64,000 nucleotides of DNA from Polyodon spathula (Eukaryota; Chordata; Actinopteri; Acipenseriformes; Polyodontidae). Shown here in pieces: positions 35,533-47,344 of the stretch; positions within the stretch are counted from its first letter, which is position 1, and each line of letters opens with the position of its first letter. The notes below the pieces were generated by a model. That model was not told where the DNA came from, searched no databases, and saw nothing but the letters and a program-made list of their open reading frames with translations. The position numbers and the translations under genes were made by a program. The stretch covers positions 1,217,376-1,281,375 of the forward strand of contig NC_054571.1 in NCBI RefSeq assembly GCF_017654505.1. Direction: 5' to 3'.

Positions 35533-35855
35533 TGCCTTTCAGAAGCATCGATCAGCAGGTATTAAATACATCCATTCATTAACGCGTTGCTTTCAAAACA
35601 GGAAAAGCCGTCCCTCCCTCACCTTTACAACTGAGTACCAACCAATGGCAATTAATTCCAGCATTATATTTACGGCAGGACGACAGAAAAATTTGCTTAC
35701 GATCGGCTTTTAAAACACTCAGTTCTGAAGTGAATTACCACTGACTGGAACTCCATTGTAAAGGTAAGGGAAGGACGGCTGTCCTTGTTTTGAAATCAAC
35801 CCATTCATATATGGATTTGTTTAGTCCCTGTCGATACATACTTCTTAAATGAGTC
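35533..35855. mobile_element. Long-armed foldback MITE, copy 1
   Basis: Almost the whole element is palindromic. tttacaactgagtaccaacc pairs with ctggaactccattgtaaag, and gctttcaaaacaggaaaagc pairs with ggctgtccttgttttgaaat. Arms of roughly 100-125 bp. A second copy is at about 53570-53845. Confidence 0.8.
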
Positions 35856-35882
35856 CAGCCCTAGCTTACACTTAGGGGGGAT

Positions 35883-36021
35883 TTGATCTACCTGTACACC
35901 CGCTGGGATAAGTCACACCTGGATTTTATTAGAGCATTTTACAGCACTGGGGAATCGCTATAAAATGCTCTAATAAAACCCAGCTGTGGCTCCAGCTGGC
36001 AGAGGGGAAAAGATTGATCAA
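35883..36021. mobile_element. Small foldback MITE
   Basis: Arms ttttattagagcattttaca and ataaaatgctctaataaaac are inverted, with outer ends ttgatct/agattgatcaa. About 139 bp. Confidence 0.75.
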
Positions 36022-36735
36022 ACTGGCCCTTTGAAAGAAAATATAAAACTGACATTTGGAAAAGTGTGCAATTAAACCTGGTTTAAACAACGCTCCCCAT
36101 AATGGTCAGCAGTACAGAGAGTACTAAAATAAACTGTTTGAGCAAAACCAATGGATGAACGGAGAGGCTGATATAAGCAATGATTAGCCTAGTCCTAAAC
36201 TGAAGTGTTTACACATTTAAACCCAACAGCCTAAACTCCTAGTTCATCTGGTAACCCTGGATTAAATCCCTTGGCCACTCCCTTATTCCTGTATATACAA
36301 ATTACAACAATAAATGCAGGGATCATCTGATCAAAGTAAAACCATTTAAAAAAAAAAAAAAAAACAGGAGATGGTAGCAGTGACCTAGTCTTTTTACAAC
36401 TGTGTGTCAACCGTTTAAACTACCTATGAAAGAAGGCGGTAAACAGACACCAACGGAATTCTGTCTCAGTCTATAGCACAGCTTGAACGAATGGAAGCTA
36501 GTTTTGCCCCCAAGCCAGTGACTCCTCATTTCGTCCACTGCGTCTTAATTATTGCTCCCGTTAAACGCTCAACACCTGAACTGAAAGGGACGTTTATTTT
36601 TGAGACACCTCCACAGATCACATTGAGCTACGTGTGACCTATTTATCTACCTCGAGAGATTTACCCGTGACCCAGTAAAATACTCTTTTAGAGGAAAGAC
36701 GGAGTTTTGTGAATGTTGCGTTTTCCTACATTTAC

Positions 36736-37000
36736 AGCTACAGGCAAAAGTTTTGCATCACCTAGAATTTTAGATTTGAGGAAGCCATAATAGTAGCACA
36801 GTATTTCATGTTATATTTCAAAATGCCACATTTTTCAATTTTTGTCATTTTTTTTTTTTTTTGGTTAAGTATTTGTTAAAACTACAAAGCGATGTGTAAA
36901 TTCACTACGTTAACGTTACATTATTCAGCAGGTTTCATTCGACTTTATTGAAGCGAAATTAGTTAATCCTATAGAGTGTTGCAAAACGTTTGCCTGTAAA
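36736..37000 (-). mobile_element. Tc1-type MITE, copy 9
   Basis: Begins acagctacaggcaaaagttt and ends gttgcaaaacgtttgcctgt. Internal deletion after the left end. Confidence 0.82.
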
Positions 37001-38944
37001 CATCTTTAACGATCACTCTCCCTGATTCAGTAAAGCAGACTGTATTGTCCAGCCCCATCAGATCAGCAAACACTGCAGCACAGGTCTCATCTGAGACTAC
37101 CTGCCTTATTTCTAAGTGCAATCTTTCCATACAGCTAACATTTTCTTTACAAAAAAGAGCTCTATGCAGTGGAAGACCCCAGCAAGAACCATTTAAACAG
37201 AAAGACCATCTTAAAGGAGCTTTTAAATATACTTGCGTCTTACTAGAATTAGTAACCGCTACGGTTAGCACTCCTTTAAGAGGGGATCAAGCCATTTTCT
37301 TTGGCAGGCGCTGAAAGAGAATAACTTCAACTACACAGTGATCGGAGGGCAGTAGTGAAAATGGTAACGAAGCTCATGAAAGGGCTCCAGACAGCAACAA
37401 CAACATTATTAACCAAATCACTGCGTCCCTATTCAGATTCGGGCACAGAAACACTTTCTGCATCCCGAATTCCATCAGAATTATATAACCCCCCCTACCC
37501 CCGATTAGCTGTACCAATTAAGGTACGAAACAGTTAGTATGGTGCATTGAGGGCACACTAGCCCTCTCTCCCTCCTGTGTCCCCTGCATTTACAGAAGCA
37601 GACAGCTGGAGTAAGGTTAATTGCTCAAGTAGTTTTTGTGTGCGCGCGTGTTTGTGTGTGTGTGACCCCCTGCGTCCTTTGGGGTCCTGAGAAGGCGAAA
37701 TTAAAACGGGGAGGACCACATTCCTGACCAGGTCACCGGGACGCTAACAATGCGGCCCCCAGCATAACAAAAGTCACGGGTGAGGGATTCGTAGTTGGAA
37801 AGCAGCCTCTGCTAATGGGGCAGCGCGTAACGTTTTGTTGGTTTTCTCCCTGCTGGTTCTTTTTATGCTTTACTCAACACTCTGAAGTTTCCGGCTTTTT
37901 ATGAGACAAAGCAGGGGCAGAAGCAGAGAGGGTATCTCTTTAAAGATACCAATATGTGCTGCACAACATCGCAGGAAGCGCGTAATGGTTCACTTCTTTA
38001 TACAGTAATAAGATAAACACGGATATTTTGACACACACTAAGCAGTCACGGATTACTGATTGATTGTAATTTACTGTGCTTTCAAAAAGTTATAAGTGGT
38101 TGGACCAGGGTTCAAATCTGTCTTCAGCAGGTCACAAGTGAAATGGGTTTGGTGGATAACATCACTACACAGCGGTTTATTTAAATGATCTCTTTTAAAC
38201 AAGTGCTGAATCTTGATTACACCATCATCTGATTTATAAACCTGGTCTTTCGCAGGCCTCTGATCAGAGTGATGTTACTAAGGGCGTAAACACCTCTAGA
38301 ATTAAGTCGCTGTTGGCAACTTGAAATGTCGCTGAATCCCGTGATTTCTTTGTAATCAGGGAGTTCTCAGAAGAAGCTGGCAGCCACGATTCTGCAGGCA
38401 CAGATCATGTCGGGCAGGTTCTGATGCAGGGAAAAAATGAACCACTGACTGGAAACATCATGAAAATGCAACGGGAAGGTGAAAACAAAATGCAATATTA
38501 ATTTAGCATTTAATGGAAATTCAAACTTGATAATGCCATCAGGGAGCTGGTGGCAGCCCTCGTTTGATCAGGTTGATATTTCTAAACCCTTGTTGCAAAC
38601 TAAGGGAAAAAAATAAACGTCTTCTTTCCCTTTTCAATATTTGCTAGGCATGTTCTCAAACACACTTCGCTTACTCAGATACCCAGGTGCAGCCTAAGCT
38701 TTGTTTACACAAAAACAATACTAGCGGTGGAGATGTCTCCTTTCAGCCAGGCTTAGCCTTTCAAGACCTCTGAGACCTTTAAGATCGTTAAGCTCTTTAA
38801 ACACTGCAGGCTGCCGCGGGGATAACTGAGTTCACCCCTGACAGAATACCCACGTTACCGTTCAGCAAACTACAAAGACTCGCAATTAGATTTATATAAT
38901 TCAGACTTATCGAAGGATAGAAACCTTGGGATAGTTTGTGGTGC

Positions 38945-39030
38945 TGGGGCTTGGGGTATAAGCATGGCAAACCAGAGTAAACTCTGGTAAGAGCATAGTA
39001 GATCCATGGGAAACACATGGGAAAACAGCT
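38945..39030 (-). repeat. ATGCTTTAC-type dispersed repeat
   Basis: Inverse orientation: ataagcatggcaaaccagag and aagagcatagtagatccatg. Confidence 0.6.
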
Positions 39031-40017
39031 AAATATAATCGTTAGTTGTACCACGAAAAATGTCGACCACGACCACAAAGCGTTTTGCAAGATACAAGAC
39101 TTTAGTTCTCTGCGCGTCACAGTGCATCGCTGGACTTTCCTGTTTTCACCTGCGTCTCTGTCTCACATCTGTTTTTGCTGAATCCGACTAAGGATTGCTA
39201 TGGATTCCTCTTCCCTGCCGATGTGAGCGGCACCGTGTGCGGCAATCGTGGAAGAACATCGGGAAAGGACACAGGCTGTTCTGGGCTTTTCTGGGATGTT
39301 TCTATGTTGTTATGTGTTGTATTATGCAAAGAATATAGCGCCACACGTCCCCGCGTGTTGCTACAACTTTTAACATTGTTAACATCATGACTTATAACTT
39401 TAAAGTCTGTTTCAAAGCTCTTGTCAAAGTGTCTGCTGCAGTGCACTGGGGTTTGAGATCCGTCCTCTAAAGCTCTGGCTTTTCTGTTCCTTAACCTATC
39501 ATGGATCGTTATTGCTGTGTTACCTGTGTGACAATGCAGGGGGGAAAAAAACCCTTACACTGTCAGTGCACTAGAGCGGACATTTTGAAAAGAGCTTTGA
39601 AACAGGCTTTAAAGTTATAAGTGTAAAAAGTTGTCGGTTCGACTCGTGATTTCTGGGTCTGTGTCTTAAATACGCACCCAAATGCTCGTTCAGACTGTCC
39701 GTCGTGTTATATGGGTCTCTCAAGGCAGTCTAGAGACCGTTCAGAGGGACCAGCTATAGTGCCTCCTCAGCCTGGGAAGGGATAAGCTGTGGCCCCATTC
39801 AAGAAATTCCATAGAGCTGTCAGTATCATGCATTCCCTTGGGTGCATGATTAAAAATGAAAATCAGCAGTACAGACCCCAATAAATACCTGGATTCCGAT
39901 GCTCTATATAATCTGATCTCCGGTGTAGGATAAGCGGTTCTATCGATATTTGTAAATCTTTGAAGTGGGGCAGAGAGACGGACTGAGGGACAGGTGTCAG
40001 TCTCCAGTCTATATCGG

Positions 40018-40732
40018 TGTGACAGAGTTCAAATGATTCTTGGTGTTCGATCTCCCTCCTGACCTGCGAGGGTGCTGTGTAAAGGGAACGGAGTACCCTG
40101 GACTAAATGGCATGATAGTTTATTCCCATGGGTAGGTGGAAGTCGGACATCTAGAAAAGGGGCGGAGCTATGGTACCCGAACGGGAAACAGCGTGGCATC
40201 CGCGGATTGGAGGAGCGGATGTTCTCATTAACCAAGGGGTCATGAGGGAGGGTATAAATAGGGGTCGTAGTGAAAGTGATCTGTTCCTTTGTAAATGGTT
40301 AGAACAACCTAGAAGGAGAACCCTGTGATAAAGTACAAGCAAGTGTTGTGTTTGTTTGTTTGTCAAGTAAAAACTGTTTGTTTGTTATTTAGACAACTAA
40401 CATCAAACCCGGACCCCAGCTCTTCCCTTCTCACGGAGAAACTGTCTTTGCACCACAAGCACTAACTCACTCACTATAGGAACTGTGTCTGTGTTTTGTG
40501 TTACGTGTCAGTGTAAACTGGACTTTTGGTTACAGGTCAAACCTAGGGATTACAAATAAAGTGACACACATCCGCTGTATCACTTTACACCATTTACTAT
40601 TTACAGATGTTTGCCATAAGGTTGTGGACATTGAAAATCAATAAACACCTTTGCACCTGTAAATCACTGTCTGCCTGTTCCTTCCACACTTCTGCATTGC
40701 CTTCACCTGCACTCACTTGAGTACTTTGCCAC
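40018..40732 (+). mobile_element. Candidate solo LTR
   Basis: Begins tgtgacagagttc and probably ends gccaca(g). Inside are a GC-box-like ggggcggagc at 40158, a TATA box gggtataaataggggtcg at 40251, and polyadenylation signals aataaa at 40555 and 40641. A tcgg tetranucleotide flanks both ends. No gag or pol sequence adjoins it. Boundaries are uncertain, and a chance promoter-like stretch remains possible. Confidence 0.5.
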
Positions 40733-41346
40733 AGTCGGCTACAGGGGATAATAATTAATACTTTGCAAGCCTCTCACTTCTCTGAAAGAGAATGCAAGTT
40801 CTAAAGGGGGTTGAGTTCAGTGCCTGGAGGTGGATATCCCTTTGTTCTTGCCTGGAACAGCACATATTAAAGTTTGAAAGCGAATATTGACCTCTTTGTA
40901 CACACTTAAGGGCAAGTTGAGCTCTGCGGTGGGATACATAAAAGCTCTTTAGTGGCCGTGCAAAGAAAAAGGCCCCGACCGCCCTTACAAGAAAACTGTC
41001 CTCCTTGAATGAGAGAGCCTCATTAGCGCTTCCCGTCAGACAATATAAATATGCATTGCATAATACAGCAAACAATGAGAGGACCCAGCAAGGCTTTCTC
41101 CCAGTGCACTGAAGATTCAAATCTTCCAGTGTTACAGGAACCAGCTGCAAATTTGCCTGCTCTTGCAAAGAGAGAATGTGACCTCTGGGCAATGCAAAAT
41201 AATTCCACAAAATTGCTGCAGAAAGAATTAGGCTTTTAAAGTAGAGATTAGCCAAATGAAAGGCTCCTCCAAAACAAATCTGTAAAGAAGCATAAAAAAC
41301 TGTATATTCAGGAGATCGATCCATTCCTGGTTTTAGTAGGAGCTTG

Positions 41347-41431
41347 CTGAGACACACCTGAGCTTGTTACCTATGCATTCTGGCTAATCAAGCTTATGGT
41401 AAAACCTGGAATGGGTGAAACCGCTATTCAG
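41347..41431. repeat. Dispersed repeat, pair with 6834-6920
   Basis: Shares aaaacctggaatgggtgaaa and gctaatcaagct. Confidence 0.75.
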
Positions 41432-43036
41432 TAAGAGTCAGTAATTTGTCTGTTAAAGTCTATTATGACTTGCAACAGCGAGTTATTCCCTAACAGAAAA
41501 TGATTCTAGCATCGCGCTGAACTGCGGGTAGATGTCGGCATTGCAAATGATCCATGATCCCCGTACTAAATATGAAGAGGGACAGTTCAGGACGTGCCAT
41601 GAGCTGGAATCCAATTTACAAACTCCAGACACCATTATCAAGTTCCTACAAGTAGCTTGAACAGGGTCCATTAGATTAGAAAGAGAAAGAAACATCAAGC
41701 AGTAAAGCCCTGAGAGAAAGGGAGGCTTGTATACTCTCTGAACAGCCTCCCTCAGTTTGTTTTTATTAATAGAAAAAGGAAGCATGGTATTCTAAAGGTA
41801 GCGGCCATTCACTATAGTACTCCACATACAGTAGTATACTAGAACAAATAAACTGCCATGCTTGAACACTAATGTACAGAACTATAGTATTGTAACCAAA
41901 CACAGCCCAGACACAAAGGGGTAAATGTTAAAAGAATCAAATCACTATTCCAGACACACTATCAGCAGGCAATGCAGTCAAGTTTCTTTCAAATGTTTTA
42001 TTTATTTTTGCTTTAAATTCTGTCACAACCTGAATTGATCTGTTTCAGTTTGAGCCGTGCCCCTACCTCATGCATTTTTTTGTTTTGTTTTGTTTAAATC
42101 CGCTCTTGAATAATGGCTAGTGAGAGGTGTCTTGACACAGCCAGTCAAATCATGTCTACTCACAGTACGAATACTCAAGAGGTTATCTGGAAGTCGTCTC
42201 TATAAACAGGTGGTTAACATGTGTTTGATTCATCAGCATAGTCTCAAAAGACAGTGGGTCCTGTTGCATAAATAAGTGGCTTAAAAGGTATACTTTTCTC
42301 GACCATCATTTATTACCTTTCGCGGTATCCCTGCCCATAAATTCTCCTGCAGATAAGTGGGCAGGGGGTTAGGTTAGCTGCCCTCCCCATTAGACCAAAA
42401 AATGCAGGTGGAGGCTAGGGAGGAGGAGGCGAACTCTGGCGCACAGCGGGAACGTAAAAGATTGAGGCGAGTTTAAAATCCTTTCCTTGACGATCATTGG
42501 ATGTATTGTTTATCGAGGGACAAATGAGACACTGGCTCTTCGAGCGACGATTTAGGTTAAAGTGAATTCCCTGCCAGAATCACTGCTATGCTTAATGCTT
42601 GGTCTCAGAGTAAGCCTGAACGAGGTGGAATTCATACAATGAGGCCTGTTTAAAACAGGACCCCTACAGGTGCACCCCAGTAATTTCTTCCCCTTGAAAG
42701 AATGAATTTGTTCAAGATTTGCAATGGAGAAATATCTGACTGTGCCAGGCCAGGGTGAAATCGCCAGTGCTCAAACCAAGTAGTTATTTTATTACTGGCC
42801 TCATCAGAGAAACAGGAAAGAACCCTCAAAGCTAAAATATCCACTTCATTCACTGCATGCACAATTGTACCACGATTAGTTTCCTAATCTATGTATCTAT
42901 TTTTACAACTCGTGAAATATATTTTTTCTTTCATCTGTAATGAATCTCCACTGTGTTTCCTCCATCCTTCTTTAAATCTACGACTGTATGCTGGATCAAT
43001 GGAGCACAAATCTAAAAAGAATATAAATATAAACTA

Positions 43037-43365
43037 TACAGCTATGGTCAAAAGTTTTGCATCACCTACAATTCTAGGACTGAGGCATAATAAAAAATAA
43101 CTAAAAAAAAAATATGAACGTATTAATTTAGATCTTTTATTTAACATCATGTAATCAAAAAAACTACAATAGTCTACTGCCAGCCATGCCAGTATTTCAG
43201 GTTAGATTTGTTCAATTTGTCAGTTTTTCATTAAGTATATGGAAAACTGCAAAGCGAAGTGCAATTCAATACATTAACGTAACATTATTCAGCAGGTTTC
43301 ATTCGACTTTATGAAACGCAATTAGTTAATTCTACAGGGTGAGGCAAAGCTTTCGGCTGCACAGC
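43037..43365 (-). mobile_element. Tc1-type MITE, copy 10
   Basis: Begins acagctatggtcaaaagttt; right end agggtgaggcaaagctttc. Confidence 0.85.
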
Positions 43366-43933
43366 ACACTTCTCGTTTCTAGGTTTTCATTGTGGCTGAC
43401 AGCCAGGTTTTGCGGTCTGTCTTGAATCCAGCATTCTTCCAGTACAACCACCTGTATAAATTAGATCCTAATTCACAGGGGAATACTTTCCAAGCATTAT
43501 GGGTGGCAGATCACAGTGTGCCAAATAACTCTTTGATGCCTTACAACAGTTCAATACTAAACGCAATCTCTTATGTTTCGCATTGTACTATAGTTTAGAA
43601 CCATAAAAAAAAAAAAAAAAATGTGTTGCATTGCATTTCTTGTTTTAATCTGAGGGACCCATCTTTACAAAAAACCACCTGCAAAGTTTTCCACCGTTGC
43701 TTTCATCTAGTGAGCATAACAAAAGCTGCTGAGCTAGCACTGGCCACCCAAAGCTGAGCTATGGAAAAACGGGTGCAAAAAAATGGTTGCATTTAAAAAG
43801 CACTTCAAATATACAATTCTAAGGCATACCACTGTATATTTTCATAACCATGATGACCTACAGCAAAAATACCAGAGGCAGGTCTTTGAAGTTAGTAATG
43901 CCCAACATTGTGACAGATAGACAGACAGAACAT

Positions 43934-44282
43934 ACAGCTCTGGCCAAAGTTTAGCCTCACCCTATAGAATTAACTCATTCTGCTTCATGAAGTCGAATGA
44001 AAGCTGCTGAATAATCTTACGTTAACATGTTGAATTACACACCGTAGTTTTCCGTACAATTAATGGAAAAACTGACACAAATTGAAAAAATTTAACATTT
44101 GGAAATCTAAGATGAAAAACCGTACTGCTATTATGGCTTCCGGTAGGCTTTTGCAATATCATTTCTTTAACTGCATGATGTTCAATAAAAGATCTAAATT
44201 ATGTTCATACAGTTTATTTGTTTTTTTTTAAATGATGTCTCAATCCTAAAACTCTAGGCGATGCAAAACTATTCCTGCACTG
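43934..44282 (+). mobile_element. Tc1-type MITE, copy 11
   Basis: Begins acagctctggccaaagttta and ends ctaggcgatgcaaaactatt. Lies 570 bp from copy 10 in the opposite orientation. Confidence 0.85.
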
Positions 44283-44599
44283 TTTGTTACGTTGGTTTAC
44301 GGCTTTTTACGTTTATGTTATATTGTAACCCGGTCCTTTGGGGAGCTCGCTGTTTTATTTGCTTATCTGTGCACTGTGTTTCCAGTTATCCTTGCAAAGA
44401 GTCACTGCAGGGATCTGGTATAAAAGACCTGTACAGAACTGAAGCACAGCAGACATGCTGTACAATGCAAATCGTTACTGTACCACTGCACAGGTGTGAA
44501 GTAGTGGCATGTTTATAAGGACGCTAACAAGCAAGCAGACAAAGCTAGCTAGCTCTCTTTTTTTTTCGCTTGACCAAGGTTATTTTTGCACTTACCTTG

Positions 44600-44680
44600 A
44601 AATGACTTTTTACAGCACTTTCACTGTGTGTTTATCATGCTTTACTACAGTTCGCCCTGCTTTTACCTTGGTGACTGGCT
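44600..44680 (+). repeat. ATGCTTTAC-type dispersed repeat
   Basis: Carries tttatcatgctttactacag. Confidence 0.6.
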
Positions 44681-45098
44681 GATTTACCGTCAGTGTCAGC
44701 GACAGACATTTTACGAAATTGCTGTTATTGTCCACTTGCTTTTGTCTAGCTCCGAGAATGCCTGCCTGCCTGCTTTTATGTTGAGAACGGATAACTGTTA
44801 TTTTTACGTTTCCCCCTGGCCCCACTCTTGTTCTTGCGCCTTTGCAAATTCGACATCAAAGCCATGTGGCTTACTATGTGTTCCAACTAGGATTTGTCAG
44901 GGCTCTGTTTTTAGAAACAACTCCCCGAAAAACGTCAGCCAGCTGTGAGACAGAGCTCCACTTAAGCTCCCTAATAGCCCCCTTGGACATCAACTTAATC
45001 CTTTAACTACGGAGTCAGGGTGTTAGTTTATTCTAGAAACCATACAGTTACATTACAGCAGCCTGTCATTATCTGGTTCTGTTCTGCCCCACAACGCA

Positions 45099-45414
45099 CA
45101 GCTCCGGCCAAAAGTGTTGCATCACTCGACAGAATGAGCTCATTTTGCTTCGTAAAGTCGGATGAAATCTGCTGAATAAAGTTACATCAACATACCGCTT
45201 TGTAGTTTTCCCCACATACTTAACAAAAAACTGACGCAAATTGAACGTGAAATACTGTACTGCTATTATGGCTTCCGGTAGGCTTTTGCGATATCACTTT
45301 GCAGTTTCTTTGATGTGAAATAAAAGACCTAAATTATGTTTACGTAGTTTCTTTTTTTAAATATGTCTCAATCCAAAATTCTAGGGGGATGCTAAACTTT
45401 TGGCCAAAGCTGTA
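45099..45414 (+). mobile_element. Tc1-type MITE, copy 12
   Basis: Begins acagctccggccaaaagtgt and ends aaacttttggccaaagctgt. Confidence 0.87.
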
Positions 45415-47324
45415 GATCCAGGACACACAAGGGTACACAGTGCATGTAGAGTTCATTGGACGCTTCGAGCACAGAGCGATAACACTTGACAAGTGGAGGC
45501 AAAGATGACAACAACAACACAGACGACTGTAACCTGTGACAGTTCTCTATGATCTGCTTCCTATTTTTGTAACAGGGACAACATTAAATCCAGGCGTTTT
45601 TTTTAAAGGCGCACACAACGTCGTTTTTGATAGCTACAAACTATCACAAACAGTTTTTCAACCAGCACAACGCAAAGAGGGCAACCCTTCTTTTAAAAGC
45701 CTGATATATTTTACATACAAATGAGACTGCAACTTTCATTAGGAAGTCTGGTGCTGTGAGACTGTGTTACTTTACTTTCTGTATTTATTTTGGGTTAAAT
45801 ACTCAATAAACATTGCTGTCGGATGCCGAATGCGAAGGGTTTTTTGCAGCTAGTCAAGGCATGACAGCCTAATGGAAACCAGGCCAAAGTTCCTTAATAA
45901 AAAAAGATATTGTTCTTAGTGCTGGTCTTCCCTACTATTGGATTATACTTCAAGCTCTAGCCTTTTTTTAAAAGAGGTACTTTTCCCACAGTAGGGTGTT
46001 GTAAATTAATTCCAGGTTCAAATCTGCGTTAAAGGCTATCTCAACTCAAAACACTGCTTCCTCCTGCATTCTGTGAGCACCTGGCCTCTCCCAAGCAATG
46101 ACTGGCAACTGTGTACAGCTGTGCTGTGTGTGGTGTGGTGAAGTGTACACAATCAACGCTAATTAATCTGTGACCCCCAGCAATATAGGATAACGGCACT
46201 CCTTCTTTACGGGGTTCTGCGTATTCTACTTCATCGTAAAGAAAGAAAGAAAGAATCAAAGCAAACAAACATTACACAATGTGGAGTGTTTTATTTCTTC
46301 CTTTTTCATTTTTATAGTACCGTAGCACTTATTTTATAAGACAGGCCATGTTGATTCCCCGGTTTGTTTACATTATCCACACTCAGACCCCCAGTCCAGC
46401 TGCAGTAACATTATAAATGTCCTTCTTCCCCCTTCATCCGATACAGCCCAGCGCAATCTCTGGCTCTGCTATCAGGTATAGAACAGCAGTGTGGAACACC
46501 TTGTCTTTGCGTTCCCTCCCCCGACACTAATACAGGAATCCAGCAAGCAGCACCTTTGTGTGGGCATGTACCCGAATCGAACCTTCCCCCGCCTCCACAT
46601 ACCACAGTGCTGCAGGAATGCTGCCCCGAAGAGATACACAATCCCTCCTCGTCCTTGGACTATCACCCAGGGGATCTCCAGACTGACTGGCCTTGTCAGG
46701 GCCTCAAGTAGGGACCCCTACAGAAAGGTTTAGAAAACTAAGCCTAGGAAAGCCGAAGCAGACTACAGAATATCCAGGATAATCATCAACAAACAAATAC
46801 ACAGGTCCCAAGTTTTATCCAACAGGAATGCTGGTCCAAACTATTTGCTGTGGATGGGGGGGTGCGGGAGGTTAGATAAGGATTAATATGACCTAAATTA
46901 TTAAAATTATATTTCACGTCAATAAAAGACAACAACAACATTGGTCATTTTAAAATGATATTAATTTGCAACTTGAATTAAGAACCCATCAAAGAATGGA
47001 GTGGACATGCAATCATGTGCGGATAAGGACAAACTTTATTTATGTATTTATTTTTTTTAAACAGTAATCTTACACAGAAGTTTTATTTTGCGGGTTGTTC
47101 CAGTGACTGATGCGGGTCTGTGGGCTTCAGTGTTAATTTGCGGGTCTCTCCCGCATACATGCAGGTAATTTGGGTGAGCTGAAATACTAAACATGGTGCT
47201 ATTGCCACCTGCAGTGTTACAGAACCATTGCATTGTAGTCCCACTGCATTGCTACTGAAAACAACGCAGCCGAGTTAAATAAAACAAACACACAGATACA
47301 ATGTATAATGATGCAGTAACAACA

Positions 47325-47344
47325 CCCCCCCCCCCCCCCCCCCC
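47325..47344. repeat. C20 homopolymer
   Basis: Uninterrupted C run followed by A7. Confidence 0.95.

Noticed and set aside
46560..46600. Minus-strand ggttcgattcgggtac resembling a tRNA box B
   Set aside because: No box A at the right distance and no acceptor stem, so not called a tRNA gene.
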